Positions 32,903 through 45,123 of a stretch of 64,000 nucleotides of DNA are shown one piece after another (position 1 is the first letter of the stretch; the number at the start of each line of letters is the position of its first letter). Source of the DNA: Temnothorax longispinosus (taxonomy: Eukaryota > Arthropoda > Insecta > Hymenoptera > Formicidae). The notes beneath the pieces are model-generated. The model was not told the origin of the DNA. It worked only from the letters and a program-made list of their open reading frames with translations, and searched no databases. The stretch lies in NCBI RefSeq assembly GCF_030848805.1, contig NC_092363.1:13322241-13386240 (forward strand). The letters run 5' to 3'. Position numbers and translations under genes: made by a program.

Positions 32903-34759
32903 TAGGGTGATTAAAAAAAACCTTCTTTTTTTATTTTTCGCGACGCACCCCAAAATATCAAAGCTTACCTAAAAAAAGAATTTTCCTCAAAAGTTGAGCA
33001 AAATCGAACAAGTTTTAAAGGTCGCTACCAGCGATTTTTAATATTTTTGATTAAAAAATTGTTGTTTTTTTTTCAAATGTTTAAAATTGCATAATTTTTC
33101 GAGTTTTAATGATAGAGGCATGAAATTTTCAGGGAATCTTTGTCAATTCATGTAGTTTATGAATATCGAGTTAGAAAAATTTATTTTCGGAAACAATTTT
33201 TTTACGTTTCTCTTGTTTATAATAAAAAAATAATCGTCTATAACAAATAGGCGCCAGCGATCTGGGCCATGGTTTTGATTTTAAATTACATCTAGGTAAT
33301 CCAAAAATACATTTCAATAATCAAATGCTTGAACATCGGTGAATTTGTTGCTGAAAATTTGTTTAAACAACAAATTCAAAAAACCGCGTTACCCGTAATG
33401 TAGAAATAACGCATGTCATAATCTTTATTTAGATGTCTGTATTGCATTCCAACTTTTGTTGTTAAATTTAAGTTGATAGAATAATAAATTATCCAAATGC
33501 GCTACATATTCAATAATTTTTGGTTACAATATTAACTTCTTTTCTGCCTATAGTCTATACGCCAGGTCGATTGAGCATTTTTATCGAGGTTGATGGGTTA
33601 AGTTAATGTTTTTTTATGTTTTTTGGGTCGTAGAACAAGAATCTGTAAATAGTTTTTTCGTAAATTGATGCAATAAAAAGTTATTAACAATTTATTTGTT
33701 AAAATTGCTTTAGCGATCAAACTATACATCCTATAAAAAAATGAACTAGAGAAAATTTGTTCCTTTTTTCACGACGAACAAAATGGCGTTTGAATTTGCC
33801 TAGGATACTCCGCGACGCGTAGGCAGTAATTACCTAAAAATTGACATATTTCCGTCAATAATCAAGATTTTGGAAAAATTCAAACGCCATTTTGTTTGTC
33901 GTGAAAAGAGAAACAAATTTTCTCTAGTTCATTTTTTTATAGGATGTATAGTTTGATCGCTAGAGCAATTTTAACAAATAAATTGTTAATAACTTTATTG
34001 CATCAACTTACGAAAAAACTATTTACAGATTCTTGTTCTACGACCCAAAAAACATAAAAAAACATTAACTTAAGCCATCAACCTCGGTAAAAATGCTCAA
34101 TCAACCTGGCGTATAGACTATAGGCAGAAAAGAAGTTGATGTTGTAACAAAAAATTATTGAATATGTAGCATTCGGATAATTTATTATTCTATCAACTTA
34201 AATTTGACAACAAAAGTTGGAATGCAATACAGACATCTAAATAAAGATTATGACATGCGTTATTTTTACATTACGGGTAACGCGGTTTTTTGAATTTGTT
34301 GTTTAAACAAATTTTCAGCAACAAATTCACCGATGTTCAAGCATTTGATTATTGAAATGTATTTTTGGATTACCTAGATGTAATTTAAAATCAAAACCAT
34401 GGCCCAGATCGCTGGCGCCTATTTGTTATAGACGATTATTTTTTATTATAAACAAGAGAAACGTAAAAAAATTGTTTCCATAAATAAATTTTTCTAACTC
34501 GATATTCATAAACTACATGAATTGATGAAGATTCCCTGAAAATTTCATGCCTCTATCATTAAAACTCGAAAAGTTATGCAATTTTGAACATTTGAAAAAA
34601 AAAACAATTTTTTAATCAAAAATATTAAAAATCGCTGGTAGCGACCTCTAAAACTTGTTCGATTTTGCTCAACTTTTGAGGAAAATTCTTTTTTTAGGTA
34701 AGCTTTGATATTTTGGAGTGCGTCGCGAAAAATAAAAAAAGAAGGTTTTTTGAATCACC

Positions 34760-34762
<3 letters not shown>
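32903..34762. mobile_element. 1.86-kb near-perfect palindrome (fold-back transposon)
   Basis: Arms 32903-33797 and 33876-34762 are reverse complements with only scattered differences, around a 78-base loop. The ends are TAGGGTGATT and AATCACCCTA, both set in TA microsatellite. No open frame of any length exists. The arms are AT-rich, with a few GC-rich words such as GGCGCCAGCGATCTGGGCCA. TA targeting would fit a Tc1/mariner-type origin, but no transposase is present. Confidence 0.9.

Positions 34763-34815
<53 letters not shown>
34763..34815. repeat. (TA)n microsatellite
   Basis: Right flank of the large palindrome; together with 32885-32902 it probably formed the target. Confidence 0.95.
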
Positions 34816-34819
<4 letters not shown>

Positions 34820-34956
34820 ATATGTTTTTACATAAAAAATTTTTTGCCGGGTAGTCAGTTTGGTTTCTAGTGTTCTTAACCAGTCGTTTACAGTATTTTT
34901 ATATTTAGAGTTATATGGCATTGGTAGAGTTTATACCTCTCATTGAGAGGCATATT

Positions 34957-35666
34957 TGTTCAGGCGCGATCTCGATGAGATCGCCTGAGATGCCGGGTCG
35001 CTCAGACTTGAGCTCGGCGCGGGTGTGCTTCGGAGGATTCCGGGGAGTATTCGGGAGCGAGAGATAATAATGCGAGTGTAACAACACAATCTTTAATGCT
35101 CAAAATAACAATGCAGTGAGAGAGAGCGATGATAGCCCTTCGTTTCTCCAGTCCTTGAGAACTATTGACGCTTCGTGGTTGTTAAGAGCGTTGACCGGGG
35201 TTTTGCACAGCCGAAATGCAGTTCGGCGTCGGGCGCACTCTCACTCACAATTACAAAATGCAGTGTAGAACAAAACTTTCGATTCTCCTTTCCCGATTAC
35301 AGGCTTGATTCGGATAGCGAGGTCCGCGAGCGAGCGAGGAACGGAGCGATTGAGGTAGAATTCAAGTCGACTCTATGCTTGGTCTCGGTACGAGCGACTG
35401 ACCGTGAGAGCGATCGCGAGGTAAACGCGTCGGTTTTGGGGATGTTTATTTTCTCGCGTTGTTGCTCGCTCGCTCGAAGGATGTGCACGCAGCGGGCGCA
35501 TGATCTTAGAGACGCTCGAATTTGCGCGTGAACTTCGAATAATAAGCGAGGTACGACCGTATGAAAATACAAACATTTAAAGGACGGCGCTTTTAACGGT
35601 CTGGAACTTAGCAGGCTAATAACATTATTCGTACGAGGCTAACGTACAATTGTTCAACTTCGAACA
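34957..35666 (-). repeat. 3' LTR of the young Bel/Pao element
   Basis: 710 bp, TG..CA bounded, identical to 41177-41886 except near 35055 (GGGAGC versus GGAAGC) and near 35168 (TTGACG versus TTGGCG). Confidence 0.95.
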
Positions 35667-35680
35667 TACCGCCCGCCTTG
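35667..35680 (-). promoter_or_regulatory. Polypurine tract of the young Bel/Pao element
   Basis: On the minus strand AAGGCGGGCGGTA directly precedes the 3' LTR start TGTTCG. It matches the tract at 293-305 upstream of the first LTR in the window. Confidence 0.65.
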
Positions 35681-35834
35681 AAACTGCGGTTTCGAAAAGA
35701 AGAAGAAAAAGAAAAAAAAGGGGGAGCGCGAGCGGGTATACACGATGTGTCCTTACAACTTAACTTAAATCTTACATCTAACAAGAAAAATACAGAATTC
35801 CGCCCGCCGTGACGGCGTGAAAAACAAAGTAAAC

Positions 35835-38800
35835 TTAATTGCTAATCGGGGGTTCGTCGACAGGTAGCACACAAATCTGCGCGATAGGCCGGCGATATTC
35901 GGAGGCGGCAGTTTTTATAGTGACTACGCGAGTAAGTCCGTCAGAGCCGGGGTGACAGCGAGTCACGCGGCCGAGCTCCCATTTGCAGGGGGGAAGGGTC
36001 GGATTACGCAACAAGACGAGTTGACCGACTTGAATTGACGGCCGTATTTTTCGCCACTTGGATCGCTGTTGCAACGTATTTAGATAATCAGTGTGCCACA
36101 GTTTCCAAAACCGCTCGGTGACGTGACGCACTAATTGCCATCGCGAGAGGCGATTTTCCGAGAGATGCAGGAGCGAGGGTTCGGGATTGACAGTTAAGGC
36201 GGAACCAATTAGGAAGTGACCGGGCGTTAAGCATTCGTAATCGTCCATCGAGTCCGAAAGTGGCGTAAGCGGCCGCGAATTCAAGCAAGCCTCTATTCGG
36301 CACAGCAGAGTGGACAGTTCCTCGAAAGTTAACATGTGCTTGCCTAGAACGCGGCGCAGATGAAGCTTGACGCTTCGCACGCCGACTTCCCATAATCCGC
36401 CGAAGTGCGGAGCGGCCGGGGGTATGAAGTGCCAAGCGACGTTGTCCGAGGCGGTTGCGTTCAAAAAATTAGGATCGCGTAGCGCTGAGCGGTACGCGGA
36501 AGTCATTTCACGGTCGGCTCCGACGAAAGTCGTGCCATTGTCGGAGTACATAGCTTGAGGGAGCCCGCGGCGAGCGCAGAACCGTGAATACGCGTTTAGA
36601 AACGCTGGGGTGGAATAATCGGAGACTAATTCCAGATGTATCGCTTTGGTGGATAAGCACACGAAAAGCGCGATGTAAGCCTTGCGCGAGGCGATGCCCC
36701 GACCGGCGGAGGCGCGAACGTGCAACGGGCCCGCGTAATCAAGTCCGCAATGCAGAAAGCATCGAAGAGTGGGTGACACGCGAGGTTCGGGAAGGTCTCC
36801 CATGATTTGAGTGAGGATCGCGGCGCGTTCGCGAGCGCAGGCGATGCATTTGTGTATTACGGACCTGACGACGCTTCGGCCGTGGATTAGCCAAAAATCT
36901 CGGCGCAAGATATTTAAAGTTAACTGAGGCCCGGCGTGCAGGGCCCGCGAATGAGCTTGACGCACAATGAGCGTGACTAAGGGGTGGGAAGCGAGGAGTA
37001 TCGGGTGACGAAACGAGAACGGAAAGGGAGATTTAGTCAGGCGCCCACCGACGCGTAGAATCCGGTCTTTGTCCAAAAATGGTCGAAGCGCTAAGAGCGA
37101 GCTGCTGGAGGCGACAGCTTGTTTTTTCGATAGGGCGTGAATTTCCGGAGCGAACAACTCGTTTTGTATGCGTTTGAACCAAAAGGTTTTTGCGGCGTTG
37201 CAATCGGAGGTAGACAGAGCGGTGCTTCGCGGCGCGGGGTTATTAGGCGGCGGAGGGACGAGCGGCGTGGCGCGAGAGCATGGAGCTCGACACAGGTGAA
37301 TGAATTTTAAGATGTAAGCGGTGACGCGAATCAGCTTCGGCCACGAGGAATAGCGAGAGGCGAGATCAAAGTCCGGCAGCGGATCGACGCTCTGCAGGGC
37401 CGTAACCTTTTCCTCGAGGGGAGCGTCCGGGGGCAAAGTCGTTTCACCGCACGGCCATCCGTCAGCGTTGGAGGTCAGCCATGGAGGCCCGCGCCACCAT
37501 AGGTCGTGACCCAGTATCTCATCACCGAATATTCCGCGCGAGCCGCAATCGGCCGGATTGTCCTCCGTGGGCACGTGGCGCCATTCCGCGTGCGGCAGCA
37601 GGGATTGAATTTCCGCGACTCGGTGCGCTATGAACATTTTCCAGCGCGAAGGATGCTGTTTAAGCCAGGCAAGTACGATCTTCGCGTCTGTCCAACAATG
37701 ATACGGTAGGCGAGCGAGATCGAGGGACTCGCGAATGAAGTGTATGAGCCGCGCGAGGAGCAATGCGGCGGAAAGCTCGAGCCGGGGAACGCTCAGTGGC
37801 TTGAGAGGCGCGACTTTTGACTTTCCAGCGAGCAGAGTGACCGTTGTCTCACCGGACGCGGAGACAACCTTGAGATAAACGACCGCGGCGTACGCGACGT
37901 TCGATGCGTCCGCAAACCCGTGAATTTCAGCGCGAAGGTTGTCCGCGCGAAGCCCGGTCCAGCGAGGAATTTGGAGTGAACTGAGGTGAGATAATCGAGA
38001 GTACATTTCCCGCCATTTCGGGAGGAGGGTTTCCGGGATAGCGTCGTCCCATGCGATTCGCGCGCGCCAGAGCTGTTGCATGAATATTTTTGCCGTTATT
38101 GTTACTGGAGTGACCCAGCCGAGGGGGTCGTAAAGCTTGGCTATTGCGGATAAAATGGATCGTTTGCTATTCGGGGCGACATCCGACAGTGATACCCGAA
38201 ATTCGAACATGTCGGAGGCCGGATTCCACCCTATGCCGAGGATTTTGACCTGTTCGTCTTGCGCGAGTTGTTTGTGACAGGCGAGGCCGTGATCGGCGGC
38301 GTCGAGATCCGATAGCAAGGAGGGGCTGTTGCTAGCCCATTTCCTTAATTCGAAGCCGCCGCGTCGCAACAATGACACGAGCTGATCACGCGCTTGCCGT
38401 ATGCGAAGGGTATCGTCAGCACCGAATAACACGTCGTCGACATAAGTGTTGTCGCGAAGAATGAGGGTCGCGAGAGGAAAGTTTTTACCTTCGTCGCGGC
38501 AAAGTTGCTCCAAAACGCGTAAGGCTAGATAGGCCGCACATATCATGCCGTACGTTAATGTGAGCAATATGAAGGCAACTAACGGCTCGAGGTGTGACCG
38601 AATCCAAACGATGCGCTGATAATTCACGTCGCGAGAATCGACACGAATTTGGCGATACATTTTCGCGATATCAGCCGAATAGACGTAGCGGTGCTGGCGC
38701 CAGCGCATAATGATAGCCGTGATCTCGCGTTGCAGTTTCGGCCCGACATGTAAGTGGTCGTTCAAGGAAGTTCCGTTGGAGGTGACTGACGAAGCGTTGA

Positions 38801-41099
38801 ACACCACCCGGAGATGGGTGGTAGAGCTGCCTTCGCGGATGACGCCGTGATGCGGAATATACACGTGTTGCTCGGTTTGATCCGAAGGGGCGGTCGCGAG
38901 TCGCATGTGTCCTAATCGTTCGTACTCTTCCAAGAATTCGCGATATTCCTTTTCGAACGCGGGTTTATCCCGGAACCGGCGCGTCAGGGCCTTTAGCATT
39001 TGTTCGGCGCGGGGCCTGGATTCGCCGATGGAGATCGGAGGGCCCTTTTTAAAGGGGAGACGAACAACGTATCGCCCGTCGGGGTCGCGGTAATGAGTGG
39101 CGCAAAAATGCTCTTCGCAGAGAACGTCTTCGGGCGCGGGAGTCGGGCTTTGCGGAAGCTCTTCGACCTCCCAGAACCGGCGGAGTTCCGCCTCCAATGT
39201 CGGGGAATTGAACAAATGATGAGCGGAAATACTCGGGAGGGCGCGAGTGACCGACGAGGGGTTAGAGCGGTCGTCCCGCGAGGACGCATCGATCGGTCCC
39301 GAAATGATCCAGCCTAAGACGGAGTTCTGAGCGAGGGGCAGCCCGGGGTTTCCCTTTCGAACACCGTCTAGAATTATGTCGCTGTAAAGATCTGCGCCGA
39401 TTATAATGTTGATGGGGCAGAGACTGGTGGGATTCTCGTCTGCTCACTGTAGATCGGACAAGTGAGATAGGGAAGAGAGATCCATGCTTTGTTTGGGAGT
39501 GTAAGAGGTCAAGGATTTCAATATGAGCGCGTTGGTTGATAAAGACGGAACGAGAGATTGGCGCGGGGAAACGGAAACACGCGTAATGTGCGTAAAGGTC
39601 CCGGCGTGGACGCCGCCGACGGCGGAGACGGAGATCGGTTGACGAACGCGCCTCGCGCGTAGCGTTTGCGCAAGGCTCTCCGAGATGAAGGTCATCTCGG
39701 AGCCTTGATCGAGCAGGGCTCGGACAACGGCGGAACGACCGGATTCTGCGCTCACCGTCACCCACGCTGTCGCTAACAAAACCGACGGTTTGTGACGCGC
39801 GGTATGAGAAGCGGACAAAGAATTGACATCGCATTTCGGGTCCGGCGTCGCAGTTGACGAGCTGTCGGGCGCGTCCGCTTCAGCTAATTTCGAGGAAGAA
39901 TCCGGGTTGACGTGCAGCATTGAATGATGTTTCTGTTGGCACACGCGACAAGAGTATTTGCTCGGACAAGCTTGGACAGAGTGCTTCGCGCTGAGGCAGT
40001 TGAAACAGCGTTTGTGCTGCTTGACGATGTCGCGACGTTGACTCGGATTCTTCCCGCTGAATATGGGACAAATGTTAATGAAATGTTGCGCAGGACATAA
40101 AGGACACTTTGCTTGTGAGTTCGCGGAGGCGGTTGCGCTGTGGATGCGCGAGGCGGTGGCGGCTTTCGGAGCAGCCTTAGCCGACGGCGAGGGGGAGAAG
40201 TTCTCTAGAGCGCGAGTGCGCGAGTCCAAAAAACGGCGGAGATCATCGTAGGAAGGCGGATCATCTTTGTCTCCTTCCTTTAAGTTCCACGCTTTGCGGG
40301 TGACCGGGTCGAGCTTTTGCGCGACGATGTGAACCAACATATCGTTCCAAAGGTCGTCCGGTCGGCGTTTAAGATTTTCGAGTGAAGCTATCGCGACATT
40401 GACTTTGTCATTTAAGGCGCGTAATTCGGAAGCGGACTCGCGCGAGAGAACGGATAAATTGAGAATAGAAGAGAGATGCGCGTTGAGGGATCGTCGCTTG
40501 TTCTCGTACCGCATAGTTAGCGTTTGCCACGCGATTTCAAAATTGTCGGCAGTAACCGCGATGTTTGCGATGCATTCGGCAGCACGGCCCTTCAAACACG
40601 AGGACAAGAAATGCATGCGCGTGAAATCGTCGAGCTCCTTGTTCTTTCGGATAAGCGCGGTGAATCTATCGCGGAATTGCTCCCATTCATCGTAATTGCC
40701 GTCGAAAGGGGGCAATCGAATGGGCGGAAGGTGAGAGAGAGAAAAGGCCGAACCGTCCGTACGCATGGTCGACGCGGCGAAAGAGTGATTGGGACTCACT
40801 ACCGGCTCCAGCTCTTCGAGGCACTCGGCCATGTAATCCAGGGCGGCTTCGTAGGCGGCATTCGTCGTCTCGAACTGGTTCTCCTTGAAGTAGGGGAGGG
40901 TCGCTCGCACGTCTGCGGGAATCGTCCTGGCGAGGGCAGCGTGTCCGTTCAGGAATTGGTTCCAAGTCTCCTTGAGTGACGAGATTCGGGAACGAATTTT
41001 TGCTGGAGAGAGATTGTTTCTCCCGATCCTCTTGAAATTCTCCAGAAATCGCTCGATGATTCGCTGGAGCTGTGGCTGTCCGCCCAGTTGCTCCGTCAT
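35835..41099 (-). CDS. Bel/Pao Gag-Pol polyprotein, one in-frame stop
   Basis: From the ATG at 41099 one frame of 1755 codons runs to the TAA/TAG at 35835, broken only by a TGA at 39444-39446. Domains in order: Gag (IRLPPFDGNYDEWEQFRDRF); CCHC region (CFNCLSAKHSVQAC, CRVCQQKHHSMLH); aspartic protease (ALLDQGSEMTFISE); RT with ADIAKMYRQI and YVDDV (codons at about 38431-38444); RNase H (GFADASNVAYAAVVY, CWTDAKIVLAWL); integrase with HHCC zinc domain (HAGPQLTLNILRR, CIACARERA); DDE core (YSDNGTTFVGA, HFGGLWEVGV); and the C-terminal domain (GQLVLLRNPTLPPCKWELGR). The stop lies between protease and RT and would block Pol unless read through. Otherwise the copy looks able to function. Confidence 0.93.
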
Positions 41100-41154
41100 G
41101 TCGCACTAGAATGTCGCTTCTTGAATCTCTGGCCTGCCTCCGCACGCGCGCCGA

Positions 41155-41172
41155 ATCCGGCTCGAAGGACCA
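41155..41172 (-). promoter_or_regulatory. Primer-binding site, tRNA-Tyr type
   Basis: The minus strand reads TGGTCCTTCGAGCCGGAT, complementary to the tRNA-Tyr 3' end including CCA, and identical to 10753-10770. Confidence 0.9.
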
Positions 41173-41176
41173 AATT

Positions 41177-41886
41177 TGTTCAGGCGCGATCTCGATGAGA
41201 TCGCCTGAGATGCCGGGTCGCTCAGACTTGAGCTCGGCGCGGGTGTGCTTCGGAGGATTCCGGGGAGTATTCGGAAGCGAGAGATAATAATGCGAGTGTA
41301 ACAACACAATCTTTAATGCTCAAAATAACAATGCAGTGAGAGAGAGCGATGATAGCCCTTCGTTTCTCCAGTCCTTGAGAACTATTGGCGCTTCGTGGTT
41401 GTTAAGAGCGTTGACCGGGGTTTTGCACAGCCGAAATGCAGTTCGGCGTCGGGCGCACTCTCACTCACAATTACAAAATGCAGTGTAGAACAAAACTTTC
41501 GATTCTCCTTTCCCGATTACAGGCTTGATTCGGATAGCGAGGTCCGCGAGCGAGCGAGGAACGGAGCGATTGAGGTAGAATTCAAGTCGACTCTATGCTT
41601 GGTCTCGGTACGAGCGACTGACCGTGAGAGCGATCGCGAGGTAAACGCGTCGGTTTTGGGGATGTTTATTTTCTCGCGTTGTTGCTCGCTCGCTCGAAGG
41701 ATGTGCACGCAGCGGGCGCATGATCTTAGAGACGCTCGAATTTGCGCGTGAACTTCGAATAATAAGCGAGGTACGACCGTATGAAAATACAAACATTTAA
41801 AGGACGGCGCTTTTAACGGTCTGGAACTTAGCAGGCTAATAACATTATTCGTACGAGGCTAACGTACAATTGTTCAACTTCGAACA
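41177..41886 (-). repeat. 5' LTR of the young Bel/Pao element
   Basis: 710 bp, followed in the direction of transcription by a 4-base spacer and the primer site. Its U5 end carries a 12-bp-stem hairpin around ATCTCGATGAGAT. Confidence 0.95.
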
Positions 41887-41891
41887 ATATT

Positions 41892-42375
41892 GAACAGCAG
41901 ATTGTTATTTAATAACGGTAAACTATTCATGACTTCTACCGAATGTTGCATCACGAGAAGAATATTTTATTAGAATCTGTTTGCCATAGTTTCTTAATTG
42001 TATGCTATAAAAGATGTATATTTACTGTTAAAAAAAAACATTTTTTAAAGTGTTAATAAATTAGGTATATATTTAATATTAATAAATTATTTATTCAATT
42101 TTTTTAAAAATATATTTAATGTTAACAAAACATTTATTTAATGTTAATAAAATATTTGTTTATTGTTAATAAAACATTTTTTAATGTAACAAACGTTTAT
42201 TTAATATTAAAACACATTTTTTAATGTAAAAAAAAAACGTTTTTTACAATATTAAATTAAATATTTTTTTAATAAGAAAAAAGGATCTATCTTATTAATT
42301 TAAACGTTTTTTAAACTTTTTTTTCATTACTAAAAACGTTTTTAAAAACGTTTAAAAAGTATTTTTTTGCTACTT
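41892..42375. other. AT-rich degenerate repeat, no gene
   Basis: Irregular repetitions of TTAATGTTAATAAAATATTTATT-like words fill 42050-42250. TTTTTAAACGTTTTT words follow to 42360. Nothing is coding. Confidence 0.6.
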
Positions 42376-42645
42376 CGTGTAGCCCAATCGAACTTACTAC
42401 CGTGCCAAAAGAAGTAGCCGTCTCGTCAATACCATACGCCTATTGGTCGAATTTTCGTTACACTTTCGAGTTTCGTGTCGCCAAATCGAACTTACTACCG
42501 TGCCAAAAGAAGTAGCCGTCTCGCCAATGCCGTATGTCTATTGGCCAAATTTTCGTTACACTTTTTCGTTTCCCAGAATTTGTGGCGCTTTTTCGTGTCG
42601 CAAAATCGAACTCACTACCGTGCCTAAAGAAGTTTCACTTCAAAA
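42376..42645 (+). repeat. Tandem repeat of about 105 bp
   Basis: Two and a half copies start at about 42378, 42477 and 42597. Each contains AATCGAACTTACTACCGTGCC (CTCACT in the third) and AAAGAAGT; the first two also share AGCCGTCTCG, CTATTGG and ATTTTCGTTACACTTT. It lies just upstream of the gypsy element and might belong to its leader or LTR. Confidence 0.85.
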
Positions 42646-42775
42646 ACGTTTGAACAATTGAAGACAACGTTATTAAATCACTACAGTCCAAAGCGCTTAA
42701 TAATAGCCTGATAAGATTAGTACAAATGTAGTAAGTAATATTTCCTAAGTAATATTTGGTACCAGACATAATAAA

Positions 42776-44131
42776 TTGGTGTCGTTGATTAAAACAAAAT
42801 TTGCAGGTATGTTTTCAGGAGAAGCGAAGGGTTATATAAAGAATTTTAAATTAGACGTAAAATTAAAGAAAAACAGCAAGCTTATATTCCACCGAGCAGA
42901 TCAAATGCCATTTGCGCTAAAACCAAAAATCGAGGCAGAATTGTCAAAGTTGGTTAAGGACGGTATTATAACTAAAGTCAATTTCAGTCGCTGAGCTAGC
43001 CCCATTGTAGTTGTACCAAAGTGAAATTGCGATAATGTTAGGATATGCGCAGATTTTAAGAGAATGTTAAATACGTTATTGATAGTGAACATTGTGTACT
43101 GCCATTACCGGAGGATATCTACGCAGAGCTCAGTGAAAGTCGATATTTTACAGTGATTGACCTCCAAGGAGTTTATCAGCAGTTAGAAATTGGGGAAGAC
43201 TAAAGAGTTATTTACAATAAATACTCATTTGGGCTTGTTTAGGCATAATAGACTTACTTACGGATTAAATTCGGCACTCGGCACTCGGAATTTTTCAAGC
43301 GATTATGGAAAGTATATAATATTAGTAGGCCTTAAGAAAAAATGGAATTATTTGGATAATGTTATAGTCCATGGATCAACATTAGAAGAATGTTATCAAA
43401 ATACAATTAAAGTGCTAGAACGGTTAAGAAGTTATAACGTTAAAATCAAGAGAAGAAATGTAAATTTTTTTAGACAAACGTTGAGTTCTTAGGACATATT
43501 GTTGATGTCAGTGGCATTCACCCAACGCCAGAGAAAATTGAGTGTATTAAAAAAACGCTAGCACCTCTAAATGTAACAGCTTAAGTCTTATCTGGGGTTA
43601 TTAATTACTATAGTAAAATACCAATGTTATATCTGTTAAAATTAATAATTTCACGCAGTGTTTCAAACAAAAAAAAATGCTTTATTCTATCTACTTTATT
43701 CTAAAAAAACGTGGTGTCGACTACGTGATATACGCATGGTATACGCGTGGCTCTCTCTTTACAAAAATAAACTAATTCTAAATTCTAATCGCTGATCAGA
43801 GTCTTTTTCTTAACAGCAATCAATTACGCTTTACAATAACCGCTCTGATCAGACTCGCCGTACGTGTACTTATCTGAAATTACGCCACCCCGGTGAGCTC
43901 ACTTCGGAGTCCTATGCTACCTGATCCGTCGCCTATGAGAGAGAGAGTTATTCCTCGCGAGTGCGTGCCTATAAAGGTTCCTATTGTCCTGTTTACATGA
44001 TTCTAAATTATTAGACTTCGGTGTGACGCGAAAATACTTTCCAACAATATCAACTAAACTTAAGCCGTTATATAATTTGTGTAAAACAGGATTCGATTTT
44101 AATTGGAGTAAAGAGTGTGAAAGTATTTTTC
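42776..44131 (+). pseudogene. Gypsy reverse transcriptase, broken
   Basis: AKGYIKNFKLDVKLKKNSKL and PFALKPKIEAELSKLVKDGI open the domain. ASPIVVVPK, RICADFK, TINTHLGLFRHNRLTYGLNS and FLGVI-like segments follow through several stops (42991, 43024, 43201 region). The catalytic box reads YLDNVIVHG (about 43350), with Asn in place of the second Asp. The thumb region (TISTKLKPLYNLCKTGFDFN) lies beyond the 409-bp insertion. Confidence 0.8.
43622..44030. mobile_element. 409-bp insertion in the gypsy RT
   Basis: AAAATAC flanks it on both sides (43615-43621 and 44031-44037), a likely 7-bp target duplication, and RT homology joins across it. The minus strand has AATAAAG and the plus strand has TATAAAG near 43972. 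The ends show no clear inverted repeat. It may be a solo LTR or a non-autonomous element of unknown type. Confidence 0.6.
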
Positions 44132-44135
44132 AACT

Positions 44136-45119
44136 TGTAACGATGCACCCCATAAGGGTATCGTTCCCGGCGGCATCACCCGGGATGCCGTCTGGCCGAT
44201 TTAGCGTAATCGGCATAAGCCCGCCCGGAGTGCCGAGCACCGGCAAAGGGAGCCGAGCTTCACCGAGCGCGAGCGCGACGCCGCGCCGGGGCTCCGTAAT
44301 TCCGCTCCGTTTCGTTCTAATCCTGGCGCTCGCTTCGCGCGGGTGGAATTGGCTACCCCCACCGATCTGAATCGCTCCGCGGGGGGTTTAAAAAGCCAAT
44401 CACCGGAGCCAGAGACAGATTTCGTCTCGCACCCACCAGCAACCACTCCAATCCGCTAGTTCCGAGAGAAGAAACCTTCCGACTCCTAGAGCGGCAGAGA
44501 AAGCGGGATCCAGTAATCTAGGTCTCGTTCCAAGATATCTGGGCGCCGCTCGAACTCCGGTCACGCCACCAGTTTTTGTTCGCGACGGCAAAACCGCGGG
44601 GTCAAGCCAGCTTGGCCTCGATCAAGCAATCTTGTCGCCAAAGCGTCCAAGATCTTCTAGAACCGACCGACCGGCCAGCCTCGAACTGACATATCGCTCC
44701 TTTCCAGATAAATCTTCCCGACCGCGATTTGCGCCTTCGCCGGGAGATCCATACCCGTACACACGCATCTCGCATGTAACCGTTCCGAACCGCGTAAACC
44801 ATTTGTATATAGCCTGCGTAAAAATCGCCGCGCCGACCGTTTGTATATAGCCCGCGTAAAATCGTTATATCGCCGCGCCAACCGTTGTACATACCCGCGT
44901 AAACTGTATGTATAAAAACCGCGTAAACGTCTTGTGTAATTGCAAACGAATCCGGCACATAATCATCACATGTATTAATCCGTTACTGTCTACGATAAAT
45001 TAATAAACCGTTAAGCATTGTCAACTAAAATCTGGTTACATGCCTCTGGGCCTACCTATCGAACTCCTGGTCCGACGAGCTAGTCCGCGTTCGATACCTT
45101 AAAACGGCAGATCATTACA
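44136..45119 (+). repeat. Solo LTR of a second gypsy-type element (984 bp)
   Basis: The ends are TGTAACGATG and ATCATTACA, flanked by the 4-bp duplication AACT (44132-44135 and 45120-45123). TTTAAAAAG near 44389 could act as a TATA-like element, and AATAAA lies at about 45000. Near the 3' end, 44790-44940 is a degenerate tandem repeat with CGCGTAAA and CCGTTTGTATATAGCC. Gypsy RNase H resumes directly after the duplication. Confidence 0.9.
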
Positions 45120-45123
45120 AACT

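Larger units (their letters stand above)
34957..41886 (-). mobile_element. Young, nearly intact Bel/Pao LTR retrotransposon (6.93 kb)
   Basis: The element has two 710-bp LTRs, a 5-bp target duplication ATATT (34952-34956 and 41887-41891), a primer-binding site, a purine tract and one gag-pol frame. The LTRs differ at only two positions that I can find, so insertion was recent. The coding frame has a single in-frame stop. There is no env-like third frame. Confidence 0.95.

Noticed and set aside
35175..35531. Identical 118-codon frames at 35175 and 41395
   Set aside because: They are the two LTR copies read on the non-coding strand, not a duplicated gene.
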